Both the position numbers and the translations under genes were made by a program. Below the pieces are notes generated by a model that had not been told where the DNA came from, did no database searches, and saw only the letters and a program-made list of their open reading frames with translations. Positions 1-5,849 of a stretch of 5,912 nt of DNA are shown here, one piece after another (the first letter of the stretch is position 1; every line of letters starts with the position of its first letter). This DNA is from Phycisphaerae bacterium (GTDB lineage Bacteria; Planctomycetota; Phycisphaerae; UBA1845), in NCBI GenBank assembly GCA_029260155.1, contig JAJDDU010000059.1, positions 1 through 5,912 of the forward strand, given 5' to 3'.

Positions 1-1
1 C

Positions 2-853
2 GCGATGGTGATCAAGCAGGGGCAGGACGGAACGGGGATCTGGTTGGTCGAGCCGGCTGGCGTGGGCACGATCAGCAACCTGACCGTCATCGTTCCGCCG
101 GCCGATCCGCCCACAACCGCGTCGAACGACGGGCCGGCTTGCGACGGCGTGGACGTCACGCTTCTCGGCGGACCGGACGGCATGGCCAGCTACGCGTGGA
201 CGGGGCCGGGAGGGTTTGCATCGACCGAGCAGAATCCCACCCTCCCGTCGGTCGTCACCGGCACGTACGCCCTCACCGTCATCGACGCCGACAACTGCAT
301 TGGCCGGGCAACAACGAGAGTGGAGACGATCCCCGGACAATGCGAGGCCGTCGTGGATTGCGACGGCAGCGGTGTCCACGACGCATGCGAGATCGCGTCG
401 GGAGCAAGTGAGGACTGCAACGGCAACGTCATCCCCGATACCTGCGAACTCTGTGGAGACTTGGACGGCGATTTCGACGTGGACGCCGACGACTTCTCGC
501 TGTTCCTGGCAGCGTTTGGCCAGAGCGAGGGCGCTCCCTTGTTCAACCTGTGTACTGATTACGACAACGACGGCATCGTCTCGTTCGTCGACTTCCAGAG
601 TTGGCTGCAATGCTACCGAGACTTCGTGGGCAATCCAATTGCACCAATGCCGCTCCAGAACATGCTCCGCGGTGACTACGACGGCGATCTCGACGTCGAC
701 CTGATCGATTTCGGTTTCTTCGCGGTATGTTCGGATGGCCCACCCGTCGAGTTCGAGTTTGCGTGCATGCTGAAGTTTGACTTCGATGAAGACCAGGACA
801 TCGATCTGGCCGACTACGCAGCATACAGCAAGGCCGTTACGGGACCGCGTTAG
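2..853 (+). CDS. Secreted Ig-like / dockerin-like EF-hand repeat protein, 3' part
   Basis: The frame is already open at base 2, so this is very probably the C-terminal part of a longer exported protein; the Met at base 5 is just the first one available. Numbering from it, residues about 35-108 form an Ig/PKD-like beta domain (YAWTGPGGF, then GTYALTVIDADNC), the type seen in large bacterial surface proteins. Residues 118-149 hold two Cys-containing Asp/Asn repeats (DCDGSGVHDACEI, DCNGNVIPDTCEL), common in planctomycete exported proteins. Four calcium-loop motifs follow at about 152, 185, 224 and 259 (DLDGDFDVDADDF, DYDNDGIVSFVDF, DYDGDLDVDLIDF, DFDEDQDIDLADY). Their spacing resembles two dockerin type I modules. 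Calcium binding and an extracellular location are inferred. The real ligand is unknown. The frame ends in TAG, 49 bases before the next gene. Confidence 0.82.
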   Translation, partial: AMVIKQGQDGTGIWLVEPAGVGTISNLTVIVPPADPPTTASNDGPACDGVDVTLLGGPDGMASYAWTGPGGFASTEQNPTLPSVVTGTYALTVIDADNCIGRATTRVETIPGQCEAVVDCDGSGVHDACEIASGASEDCNGNVIPDTCELCGDLDGDFDVDADDFSLFLAAFGQSEGAPLFNLCTDYDNDGIVSFVDFQSWLQCYRDFVGNPIAPMPLQNMLRGDYDGDLDVDLIDFGFFAVCSDGPPVEFEFACMLKFDFDEDQDIDLADYAAYSKAVTGPR

Positions 854-902
854 TACGTGCTTCTCGTTGAAGGAAACCTTTGGTCATGGTAGGGTAACGA
901 TC

Positions 903-1481
903 ATGAATTCCCTGAGTCGAAAACCGATTGCGGTGCTCGTCGCTGCGCTTTGCGCGCCGGTTCCCACATGGGCCGACATCAGCGTTCACTTCGACGAAAC
1001 AGCCACGATGGTGACGGTGGGCGAGACCTTCGCGCTGAACATCATCGCCGACATCCCCGCGACCGAACCGATCGTCGGCTGGGGCCTGGACCTGACGATC
1101 GACAATGGGCTGATTGCCTCGCTCGCAGGATCTCCCTCGATCGGTGCCGATTGGATGGGCGTTGGCGGCGCCGACGGAGACGGCTTGACCGGGATCTTCA
1201 ACCCAATCCTCAACCCATTCGGAAACGTCAGCGGCGACGGAATCGTGCTCGCGACATTGACGTTTACCGCCGATCAAGCCGGCCAGACCGATCTGTTCCT
1301 AGGAACCACCGCTGGCGATCTCACCGAGGGATTCGCTCTGGACCCAACCGGCTTCGGAGATATCTCCTTTGCGTCCAGTCACGTAACCGTCGTCCCCATC
1401 CCCGCGCCCGGCGCTCTCCCGCTCGCCGCCTTCGGCCTACTCGTCGTTTGCCAACTCAAACGAACTCTGGCGTGCGCGTAA
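903..1481 (+). CDS. Exported cohesin-like protein with PEP-CTERM-like C-terminus
   Basis: This 192-residue protein starts at ATG 903, not at the in-frame ATG 777, which lies inside the previous gene. The choice rests on the signal peptide that begins here (Met-Asn-Ser-Leu-Ser-Arg-Lys, a hydrophobic stretch at about 9-19, a likely cut after TWA at residue 24) and on a weak AGGG eight bases upstream. Residues about 25-160 resemble a cohesin/cohesin-like beta sandwich: ISVHFDETATMVTVGETFAL, then WGLDLTIDN, then GDGIVLATLTFTA. The tail has VPIPAPGALPLAAFGLLVV followed by CQLKR. That is the PAPG, hydrophobic helix and basic end of planctomycete PEP-CTERM-like sorting signals, although only one Lys-Arg pair is left and a short TLACA extension follows. 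It is probably surface-anchored. The dockerin-like gene directly upstream makes a binding partnership conceivable but unproven. Confidence 0.8.
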   Translation: MNSLSRKPIAVLVAALCAPVPTWADISVHFDETATMVTVGETFALNIIADIPATEPIVGWGLDLTIDNGLIASLAGSPSIGADWMGVGGADGDGLTGIFNPILNPFGNVSGDGIVLATLTFTADQAGQTDLFLGTTAGDLTEGFALDPTGFGDISFASSHVTVVPIPAPGALPLAAFGLLVVCQLKRTLACA

Positions 1482-1620
1482 TCCTCGTCGTTCCCGAAAA
1501 CGCCATCCGGGTGGAAGCGGGCCAGTTGGGCGGTAAACTGGTGCGCCTGCGGGCAGGTGACAATGGCAAGCGATAGAGGAACGTAGAGCGGCTTGGCGCG
1601 ACAGTCGCCCGACTCTTGAG
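1482..1620. other. Intergenic gap before the sigma factor gene
   Basis: No convincing gene lies in these 139 bases. The frames open on either strand here lack a ribosome site and family features. A short inverted repeat (CCAGTT 1522-1527 with AACTGG 1536-1541) could form a small hairpin, but no T-run follows, so I do not call a terminator. The promoter of the sigma-kinase unit presumably lies here, but I could not identify -35 and -10 boxes. Confidence 0.5.
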
Positions 1621-2250
1621 ATGGGCGGGAGACTCACCAAGAACATGACCGTGCACGACGAACTCGACTTGACGACTCTGCTGGGCGAGATCCAACGAGG
1701 TGATGCCGAGGCGGAAGCCAGGCTGTTCGACCGTGTGTACAGGGAGCTGAGACAGATTGCGTCGGGGCTGATGGGGAACGAACGTCGCGACCACACGCTG
1801 CAGCCCACGGCACTCGTGAATGAGGCGGCGATGCGGCTCATTGGCGACGGTAGCCTTGGAAGCCTTGAGAACCGACGCCATTTTTTCGGTGCTGCGGCGC
1901 AGACCATGCGCCGGATCCTCGTCGATCACGCTCGCTCGCGTAAGACGAAGAAACGTGGCGGTGACCGGGCTCGCGTGCCGCTTTCCGAGCAACTGCCTGC
2001 GGAGCCGGTGTCAAGTGATCTCGACGAGGTGATGCTCGATGACGCACTTCGAGAACTGGAATCGCTCAAACCCAGGCAGGCCCAAATCGTCGTTCTTCGC
2101 CGGTATGGCGGGCTTGCGAACGACGAGATCGCCGAGTTGCTAGGCGTGAAGCTACGGACCGTCGAGGCCGATTTCTCGACCGCGAAGGCCTGGCTTTTTG
2201 GCGAAATCCGAGATCGTTCTTGCGGACAGGCGAGTGGCTTTCGCATGTAG
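1621..2250 (+). CDS. ECF-type RNA polymerase sigma factor (Sigma70_ECF group)
   Basis: This sigma factor of up to 209 residues would redirect RNA polymerase to a specific promoter set. Residues about 24-112 carry sigma region 2: RGDAEAEARLFDRVYRELRQ, then the group-typical HTLQPTALVNEAAMRL and NRRHFFGAAAQTMRRILVDH. Residues about 138-197 are region 4, with a helix-turn-helix around LANDEIAELLGVKLRTVEAD. These blocks match the planctomycete/acidobacterial ECF group (TIGR02999-like), which is commonly paired with Ser/Thr kinases. The start is uncertain. ATG 1621 has no clear ribosome site, while ATG 1645 (MTVHDELD) removes eight residues and has only a distant GGGAG at 1627. The kinase gene begins 33 bases downstream on the same strand, so the pair is likely one transcript and the kinase the regulator, as reported for ECF-STK pairs. 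That link is inference here. Confidence 0.9.
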   Translation: MGGRLTKNMTVHDELDLTTLLGEIQRGDAEAEARLFDRVYRELRQIASGLMGNERRDHTLQPTALVNEAAMRLIGDGSLGSLENRRHFFGAAAQTMRRILVDHARSRKTKKRGGDRARVPLSEQLPAEPVSSDLDEVMLDDALRELESLKPRQAQIVVLRRYGGLANDEIAELLGVKLRTVEADFSTAKAWLFGEIRDRSCGQASGFRM

Positions 2251-2272
2251 TACTGTGGCAGAAGTACCCGAT

Positions 2273-2277
2273 GGAGG
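2273..2277 (+). promoter_or_regulatory. Ribosome binding site fixing the kinase GTG start
   Basis: A GGAGG core ends six bases before GTG 2284. No in-frame ATG close by has a comparable site, so this decides the GTG start of the kinase. Confidence 0.75.
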
Positions 2278-2283
2278 CCTGCA

Positions 2284-4059
2284 GTGAAGCCGGAAATCAC
2301 TCGGCGAGCATTGGAACTCGTGTCGGCGGCAATGGAGCACCGTCCGGAGGAGCGCGACGCGTTTCTCGACGACGCCTGCGCGGATGCTCCGGCCGTTCGG
2401 GTCGAAGTGGATCGGCTCCTCGCCCTCGAAGAGGAACAAGCGGATGTTGGTTTTCTGGAAGACGAACCCACTCTGACAGTCAAGGCCGCCATCAAGGACG
2501 CGCTGATCGGGCAACCGGTCGGCCCCTACAAGATCGTCGAAGTGCTCGGTGAAGGCGCGTTCGGAGTGGTCTACCTCGCGGAGCAGACCGAACCAATTCG
2601 ACGGCGCGTGGCGCTGAAGGTCATCAAGCCCGGCATGGACTCCAAAGCCGTGATCGCCCGTTTTGAAGCCGAAAGACAAGCCTTGGCCATGATGAACCAC
2701 CCCAACGTTGCGAAGGTGTTTGACGCCGGAACGACCGACCACGGTCGAATGTATTTCGTGATGGAGCACGTCGATGGCGTTCGAATCACGGAGTATTGTG
2801 ATCTCCACAAACTTCCCATCGAAGACCGCCTGAAGTTGTTCATGCAGGCGTGCGACGCAGTGCAGCACGCACATCAGAAGGGAATCATCCACCGTGACAT
2901 CAAGCCGTCGAACATCCTGGTAACCGCCAGTGAAGGTACGCCGCGGCTGAACGTCATCGACTTCGGCGTGGCCAAGGCAATCGAAGAGCCGCTCACCGAG
3001 AGGACGATATTCACCGGACAAGGTCAAGTCATTGGTACACCGGAGTACATGAGTCCCGAGCAGGCCGGACTTGGCGATGGCGGCGTTGACACGCGAAGCG
3101 ATGTTTACTCGCTGGGTGTATTGCTCTACGAACTCTTGACCGGCGCATTGCCGTTTGATCGCAGGACGTTGCGCTGCGCGTCCGTCGATGAACTCCGCAG
3201 AATCATTCGAGAGGTGGACCCTCCCAAGCCCAGCGCAAGACTAAGCGGCGTGATCACCTCAGCTTCCACAGATCCGGAGGCAGCCGCGAATCGAAGTGGT
3301 GTCGATGCGCGCACGAGGATGCGACGCCTTCGTGGCGACCTCGACTGGATCACGATGAAAGCGCTCGAAAAAGACCCTACGCGTCGGTACCAGTCGGCCG
3401 GTGACTTGGCAAACGACATTCAAAGGTACTTGGCTGATCAACCGATTGTAGCACGACCACCGAGTGTTGCGTACCAGTTTTCGAGACTACTGCGTCGACA
3501 CCGGATACTCGTCGCCGCGACGTGTGTGGTCGTTGCCGCACTTGCCGTATCCGCGGTGATCTCCTTTGTTTCGTGGCGGGCTGAGGCCAAGGCAAGGAGA
3601 GCGGTCGAAAACGCCGCCTACTTCAATCGGATTGGCCTCGCTCGCAGCGAATACGCCAACCACAACATCGCCAAGGTGAAACAGCTGCTGAACGCGTGCC
3701 CACCAAACCTGCGGGCGTGGGAATGGTACTGGCTGAAGTCGATCGCGGATCGAAGCGTGATGACCTTGCGCCATCCATCGAATGTCGGTTCCGTCGCCTA
3801 TCTTTCGACTGGATCGCAAATCGTCTCGTCCAGTGCCGACGGAGTGGTCCGTGTATGGGACACGATGAACGGCTCCTTGGTCTATTCACTCTCGGGGCAT
3901 GACGGAGCTGTTTTTTCCGTCGCGGCGAGTCACGATGGGAAGTGGTTGGTGTCCGCGGGCTTCGACGGAACGGTTCGGGCGTCCGTCGCCGTTTGGAATC
4001 CGCCCTGCAACATCTCCTGTCGGTGCGCGAAGCGTTCCTTGCTGATGCGAACTGCGTGA
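2284..4059 (+). CDS. Transmembrane Ser/Thr protein kinase with WD40 repeats, 3'-truncated
   Basis: The frame encodes 591 residues, of which about 1-565 are native. The N-terminal segment (ELVSAAMEHRPEERDAFLDD) is typical of planctomycete Pkn-like kinases. The kinase domain spans about 82-385: G-loop GEGAFGVVY (89-97), catalytic Lys112 in VALKVI, HRDIKPSN with Asp205 (203-210), DFG 226-228, activation segment GTPEYMSPEQ (251-260). All key residues are present, so catalysis is plausible. A membrane helix lies at about 408-428, followed by the usual linker (RAWEWYWLK). WD40 repeat one is at about 492-526 (SSSADGVVRVWD) and a second begins at about 534 (GHDGAVFSVAASHDGKWLVS). At SAGFDGTVR the family continues with a WD and more blades; here the frame passes at base 3979 into unrelated DNA and ends after 27 foreign codons. 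A propeller cannot form from this remnant. GTG start with GGAGG; likely co-transcribed with the sigma gene. Confidence 0.9.
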   Translation: MKPEITRRALELVSAAMEHRPEERDAFLDDACADAPAVRVEVDRLLALEEEQADVGFLEDEPTLTVKAAIKDALIGQPVGPYKIVEVLGEGAFGVVYLAEQTEPIRRRVALKVIKPGMDSKAVIARFEAERQALAMMNHPNVAKVFDAGTTDHGRMYFVMEHVDGVRITEYCDLHKLPIEDRLKLFMQACDAVQHAHQKGIIHRDIKPSNILVTASEGTPRLNVIDFGVAKAIEEPLTERTIFTGQGQVIGTPEYMSPEQAGLGDGGVDTRSDVYSLGVLLYELLTGALPFDRRTLRCASVDELRRIIREVDPPKPSARLSGVITSASTDPEAAANRSGVDARTRMRRLRGDLDWITMKALEKDPTRRYQSAGDLANDIQRYLADQPIVARPPSVAYQFSRLLRRHRILVAATCVVVAALAVSAVISFVSWRAEAKARRAVENAAYFNRIGLARSEYANHNIAKVKQLLNACPPNLRAWEWYWLKSIADRSVMTLRHPSNVGSVAYLSTGSQIVSSSADGVVRVWDTMNGSLVYSLSGHDGAVFSVAASHDGKWLVSAGFDGTVRASVAVWNPPCNISCRCAKRSLLMRTA

Positions 4060-4322
4060 TCGCGGAGTTGCGGTCCGAACGTGCGCTCGATGAACAGCAC
4101 GGTCTCGAACGCTGACACGTAGATATCGTTCAGCAACCGGAAGAAACGCCACCGTACGCCTTGGCGAGTCATCCGAAAAGCACGATTGACCTTGTCGCCG
4201 TACGTGCCGCGCAGGACCATGTAGCTTGGTCGATCAGGCTTCAACTCCACCCAAAGGTCCTTCGCGCCCATCAGTATCTTCAATGTCTCTAGAAATGTCT
4301 TGTCCTTCTGTGTCAGTTTCAC
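3930..4322 (-). CDS. Unrecognised protein, last gene of the minus-strand cassette, 3' end lost
   Basis: The frame encodes 130 residues from a GTG start at 4322, with GGTGAT (plus-strand 4328-4333) five bases upstream. Residues 1 to about 114 look like real protein: MKLTQKDKTFLETLKILMGA, then LRGTYGDKVNRAFRMTRQGV, WRFFRLLNDIYVSAFETVLF and IERTFGPQLRDHAVRISKER. It is rich in Lys/Arg and predicted helices, with no membrane segment or catalytic motif that I recognise. The last roughly 16 codons (about 3979-3930) are merely the antisense of the kinase gene, so the native C-terminus was probably lost at the junction. The start lies inside the upstream frame, 89 bases before its stop at 4234. I know no function. 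A DNA-binding accessory protein is possible, from its basic helices and cassette context only. Confidence 0.6.
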   Translation of the reverse strand: MKLTQKDKTFLETLKILMGAKDLWVELKPDRPSYMVLRGTYGDKVNRAFRMTRQGVRWRFFRLLNDIYVSAFETVLFIERTFGPQLRDHAVRISKERFAHRQEMLQGGFQTATDARTVPSKPADTNHFPS

Positions 4323-4778
4323 GTTTGATCACCATGATTGTCTGGCCATCCTGCCAGGCATGGATCAACCCGGCGTGTGCCATGAATATGATCGCGATGA
4401 AGCGCCAAATCCGGTCCAAACGGGCGTCTTCATTCAACGGTGGTATCTCATCCAGGGGCAGCGCGATCGGTCCGATTTGAGCCTGCAAATGGCTCTGATA
4501 GCGTTGCAGATCAAAGCCGTCGCGTGGTTGCCACTGGCATGGGGGCTCGACCGCTCCGGAAAGACCGTCCAACGGCAGCGGCTCTCGCCGAACATTGAAA
4601 GCGATCCGTAGCAGTCGGGGCATCGGTGCGGCGAGAGCGCGGCTGCGTAGAAGAACAGCCGCACGCGATCCGTCAAGTTGATCACGGCGCCGGCTAGTCG
4701 AAAAGCGAAGCCTCTGATGTCGAAGGCGGTGGTTTCAACGACAGCATCCGGATCGACAAGCGAAGCTCTGCGGATCAT
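4234..4778 (-). pseudogene. Frameshifted zinc-ribbon gene, second gene of the overlapping trio
   Basis: This gene starts at ATG 4778, whose ATGA overlaps the stop of the 53-codon gene before it. In the first frame, residues 1-69 read as protein: VETTAFDIRGFAFRLAGAVI, NLTDRVRLFFYAAALSP, then HRCPDCYGSLSMFGESRCR. That is CPDC (Cys53, Cys56) plus Cys68, about three quarters of a zinc ribbon. After about base 4572 this frame becomes unstructured (WTVFPERSSPHASGNHATAL) and ends at 4434. Protein-like sequence instead continues in the neighbouring frame: RDGFDLQRYQSHLQAQIGP, LPLDEIPPLNEDARLDRIWR, FIAIIFMAHAGLIHAWQDG, TIMVIKRETDTEGQDI, ending at 4234. The fourth Cys is missing in both frames, so I infer an internal deletion or frameshift near 4570 rather than two genes. 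A programmed shift is less likely, since I see no slippery run. Function unknown. Confidence 0.6.
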
Positions 4779-4936
4779 GGCTGCGAAGGGCTAGGCGGCT
4801 GCCGAATCGGCGTGAACTTCCTGGAGCATCCTCTGCAGAAGCGCAATCTCCGTACGCCCATGGTCTTCGTCTTACGCACGCCCTTGCTTACGGTGCGCGT
4901 TGACCCACACGCCGGGCACTGGAATGGTCGTCCCAT
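4775..4936 (-). CDS. Small zinc-ribbon protein, 53 residues
   Basis: This short gene on the complement starts with ATG 4936 behind a strong AGGTGAT (plus-strand 4940-4946) and ends in TGA at 4775. The stop overlaps the next gene's ATG as ATGA. Read in pieces, the protein is MGRPFQCPACGSTRTV, SKGVRKTKTMGVRRLRFC and RGCSRKFTP, followed by a Pro-rich end. Cys7-x2-Cys10 and Cys34-x2-Cys37 are spaced 23 apart, as in small zinc ribbons. The pattern 'CPxCGS...RRLRFCRGCSRKFTP' resembles the zinc-ribbon heads of transposase (InsA-like) and other DNA-binding proteins. Most other residues are Lys/Arg/Thr, so nucleic-acid binding is plausible. It stands as a separate protein, not as the head of a transposase. 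Intact Cys pairs, a ribosome site and tight overlap make it credible despite its size. Confidence 0.65.
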   Translation of the reverse strand: MGRPFQCPACGSTRTVSKGVRKTKTMGVRRLRFCRGCSRKFTPIRQPPSPSQP

Positions 4937-5037
4937 GTCATCACCTCACGGGACACGGAAGGGACCTGTCTACTTAATACTTTGCCACCACCGCGTCGTA
5001 GCAACGCCCTGCTTGGCGCGTGGTGCTCACATGAAAC
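4937..5037 (-). promoter_or_regulatory. Leader between the Cdc6-like gene and the zinc-ribbon gene
   Basis: These 101 bases hold no gene. On the minus strand there is a possible hairpin (plus-strand 4986-4995 CACCACCGCG with 5017-5025 CGCGTGGTG, one bulge) and, beyond it, a poor promoter-like pair: TTGCTA (plus-strand 4999-5004) and TATTAA (4974-4979), 19 bases apart. The AGGTGAT at 4940-4946 serves the 53-codon gene. The promoter is a guess. The hairpin could equally act on the transcript coming from the Cdc6-like gene. Confidence 0.25.
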
Positions 5038-5055
5038 TAGAGTGTGCGGAGTTTA
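5038..5055 (+). repeat. Left inverted end of the MITE-like element
   Basis: This 18-base sequence begins with TA and is the exact reverse complement of 5202-5219. It is followed by CACGT, against TGCGT inside the other end. Confidence 0.85.
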
Positions 5056-5201
5056 CACGTCAAGCCGGTCCGGCCGGTTGGTCTCTTCTTCTTCTCTTCT
5101 TTTCAATACAGAAAAGATATAGATAGAGAGAGAGTTCGGCTGGCGAAAACTGCGAAGCGAAAAAAAGAAAGAACGTCAAGATCGGAAACGGGCTCCACGC
5201 A

Positions 5202-5219
5202 TAAACTCCGCACACTCTA
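5202..5219 (-). repeat. Right inverted end of the MITE-like element
   Basis: This is the exact reverse complement of 5038-5055. Its outer bases supply the TAG stop (5219-5217 on the minus strand) of the Cdc6-like frame. Confidence 0.85.
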
Positions 5220-5777
5220 CTTATCGAAACGGAGTTTGCAGATTTGCTCTGCGGTGGAAGCGTCAAACAGCGGCACCACGCGGTGCGAGTACGCTCGGTT
5301 CACTTTGGTTGATTCGAGCATGACCAGCCCCGTGCTTTGAAGATAGCTCAGGTGCGAAGAGAAGTGCGCATAGCTGAACGGGCGTTCGCCGTGCTTCATG
5401 CAGAAGCTGCGGTAGCGCTCGTAGATCTCGCGAGCAAGATTCCGTTTCGCGTTCACCACCGCCCAGAGGATCATCAACGTTGAGTCCGCAAGGTCGTTGA
5501 TCATGTCCACCACGAGATCTCGCCGTGCGTGCTCGAAGCACGTGCGCAGATCGGTTGTAGATCGCGTGACGACGTACTCCAACGTCTTGATCGCCACGCG
5601 CGCATCGGAGTTACTGAGCCGAGTGGTCAGAGCCGCGATTTCGGAGAGCATGCCCTCGCTCCACTCCTTCAGGCCGTCCCGCGCTCGGCCTCGGAGAATC
5701 TCCAGAATCTGCTGCGCGTCGTAGTTGCGAAAGTGCATCGGCCAAGGCTGGAGGCTGCTCCGTGTAGCCGCATCTAG
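5217..5777 (-). pseudogene. Orc1/Cdc6-like AAA+ ATPase, C-terminal half only
   Basis: From ATG 5738 the frame gives 173 residues, but homology-like sequence starts upstream at about 5777 (LDAATRSSLQPWPMHFRNYD), so that Met is internal. The order matches the end of Orc1/Cdc6 proteins: a region after sensor 1 (RSSLQPWPMHFRNYDAQQIL), an AAA+ lid (EILRGRARDGLKEWSEGML, EIAALTTRLSNSDARVAIKT) with the sensor-2-type 'DAR' Arg, a helical linker, then a winged helix (FSYAHFSSHLSYLQSTGLVM, NRAYSHRVV). Walker A, Walker B and sensor 1 are absent because an IS630-type element cuts the gene at a TA at 5775-5776, leaving a TGA at 5789-5787 in the IS side. In archaea this family loads helicase at origins. In a bacterium it more likely belongs to an accessory element. 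The fragment cannot be an active ATPase unless it is reunited with the missing half. TniB/IstB-type or MoxR-like AAA+ proteins fit less well because of the C-terminal winged helix. Confidence 0.65.
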
Positions 5778-5833
5778 TGTAGTGTTTCAGAATTGAGGAA
5801 TTTTACGGTTTTCTTGCGGGTTTCGTCCTCTGG

Positions 5834-5840
5834 AAGGAGG
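5834..5840 (+). promoter_or_regulatory. Ribosome binding site of the IS630-type transposase
   Basis: AAGGAGG touches ATG 5841 directly, which is too close. It stands nine bases before GTG 5850 in the same frame, so GTG 5850 is the preferred start. Confidence 0.6.
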
Positions 5841-5849
5841 ATGAGACTG

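Larger units (their letters stand above)
5038..5219. mobile_element. 182-base MITE-like element with 18-base perfect inverted ends and TA flanks
   Basis: TAGAGTGTGCGGAGTTTA at 5038-5055 is repeated exactly as its reverse complement at 5202-5219. The match continues imperfectly inward for about nine bases. If the outer TA on each side is the duplicated target, the element itself is 5040-5217. A TA duplication is the hallmark of IS630/Tc1-mariner transposition. The interior has no credible gene. It carries a 23-base pyrimidine run (5082-5104), a (AG)5 run (5125-5134), A-rich purine tracts, and a central hairpin (TCTTTTC 5098-5104 with GAAAAGA 5111-5117). This is the build of a non-autonomous miniature transposon that needs a transposase in trans. 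Removing it with one TA restores AAG-TAG, so the upstream Cdc6-like frame keeps the same stop. Confidence 0.7.

Noticed and set aside
777..902. Longer start for the cohesin-like protein at ATG 777
   Set aside because: It would overlap the previous gene by 77 bases and bury a clear signal peptide that begins at ATG 903.
1522..1541. Hairpin after the cohesin-like gene as a terminator
   Set aside because: The stem has six pairs and there is no following T-run.
1437..1992. Minus-strand frames opposite the sigma factor gene
   Set aside because: They are Arg/Ser-rich shadows of a well-recognised gene, with no ribosome site and no family pattern.
2152..3027. Long 291-codon minus-strand frame opposite the kinase
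   Set aside because: It is the antisense of the conserved kinase domain in high-GC DNA. Its composition (His, Arg, Val, Asp rich) mirrors kinase codons.
4226..4611. Plus-strand frames over the cassette
   Set aside because: They look unlike protein families, and the minus strand here has ribosome sites, ordered overlaps and zinc-ligand motifs.
4812..5126. Plus-strand 104-codon frame
   Set aside because: It crosses the zinc-ribbon gene in antisense and runs into the inverted-repeat element. No ribosome site or family sequence is seen.
5038..5219. Inverted repeats as a transcription terminator or CRISPR piece
   Set aside because: The arms are 146 bases apart with TA at both outer edges, and there are only two copies in opposite orientation, which fits a transposon far better.
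5060..5266. Minus-strand frame through the inverted-repeat element as a gene
   Set aside because: It is made of the low-complexity tracts and overlaps the Cdc6-like C-terminus in another frame.
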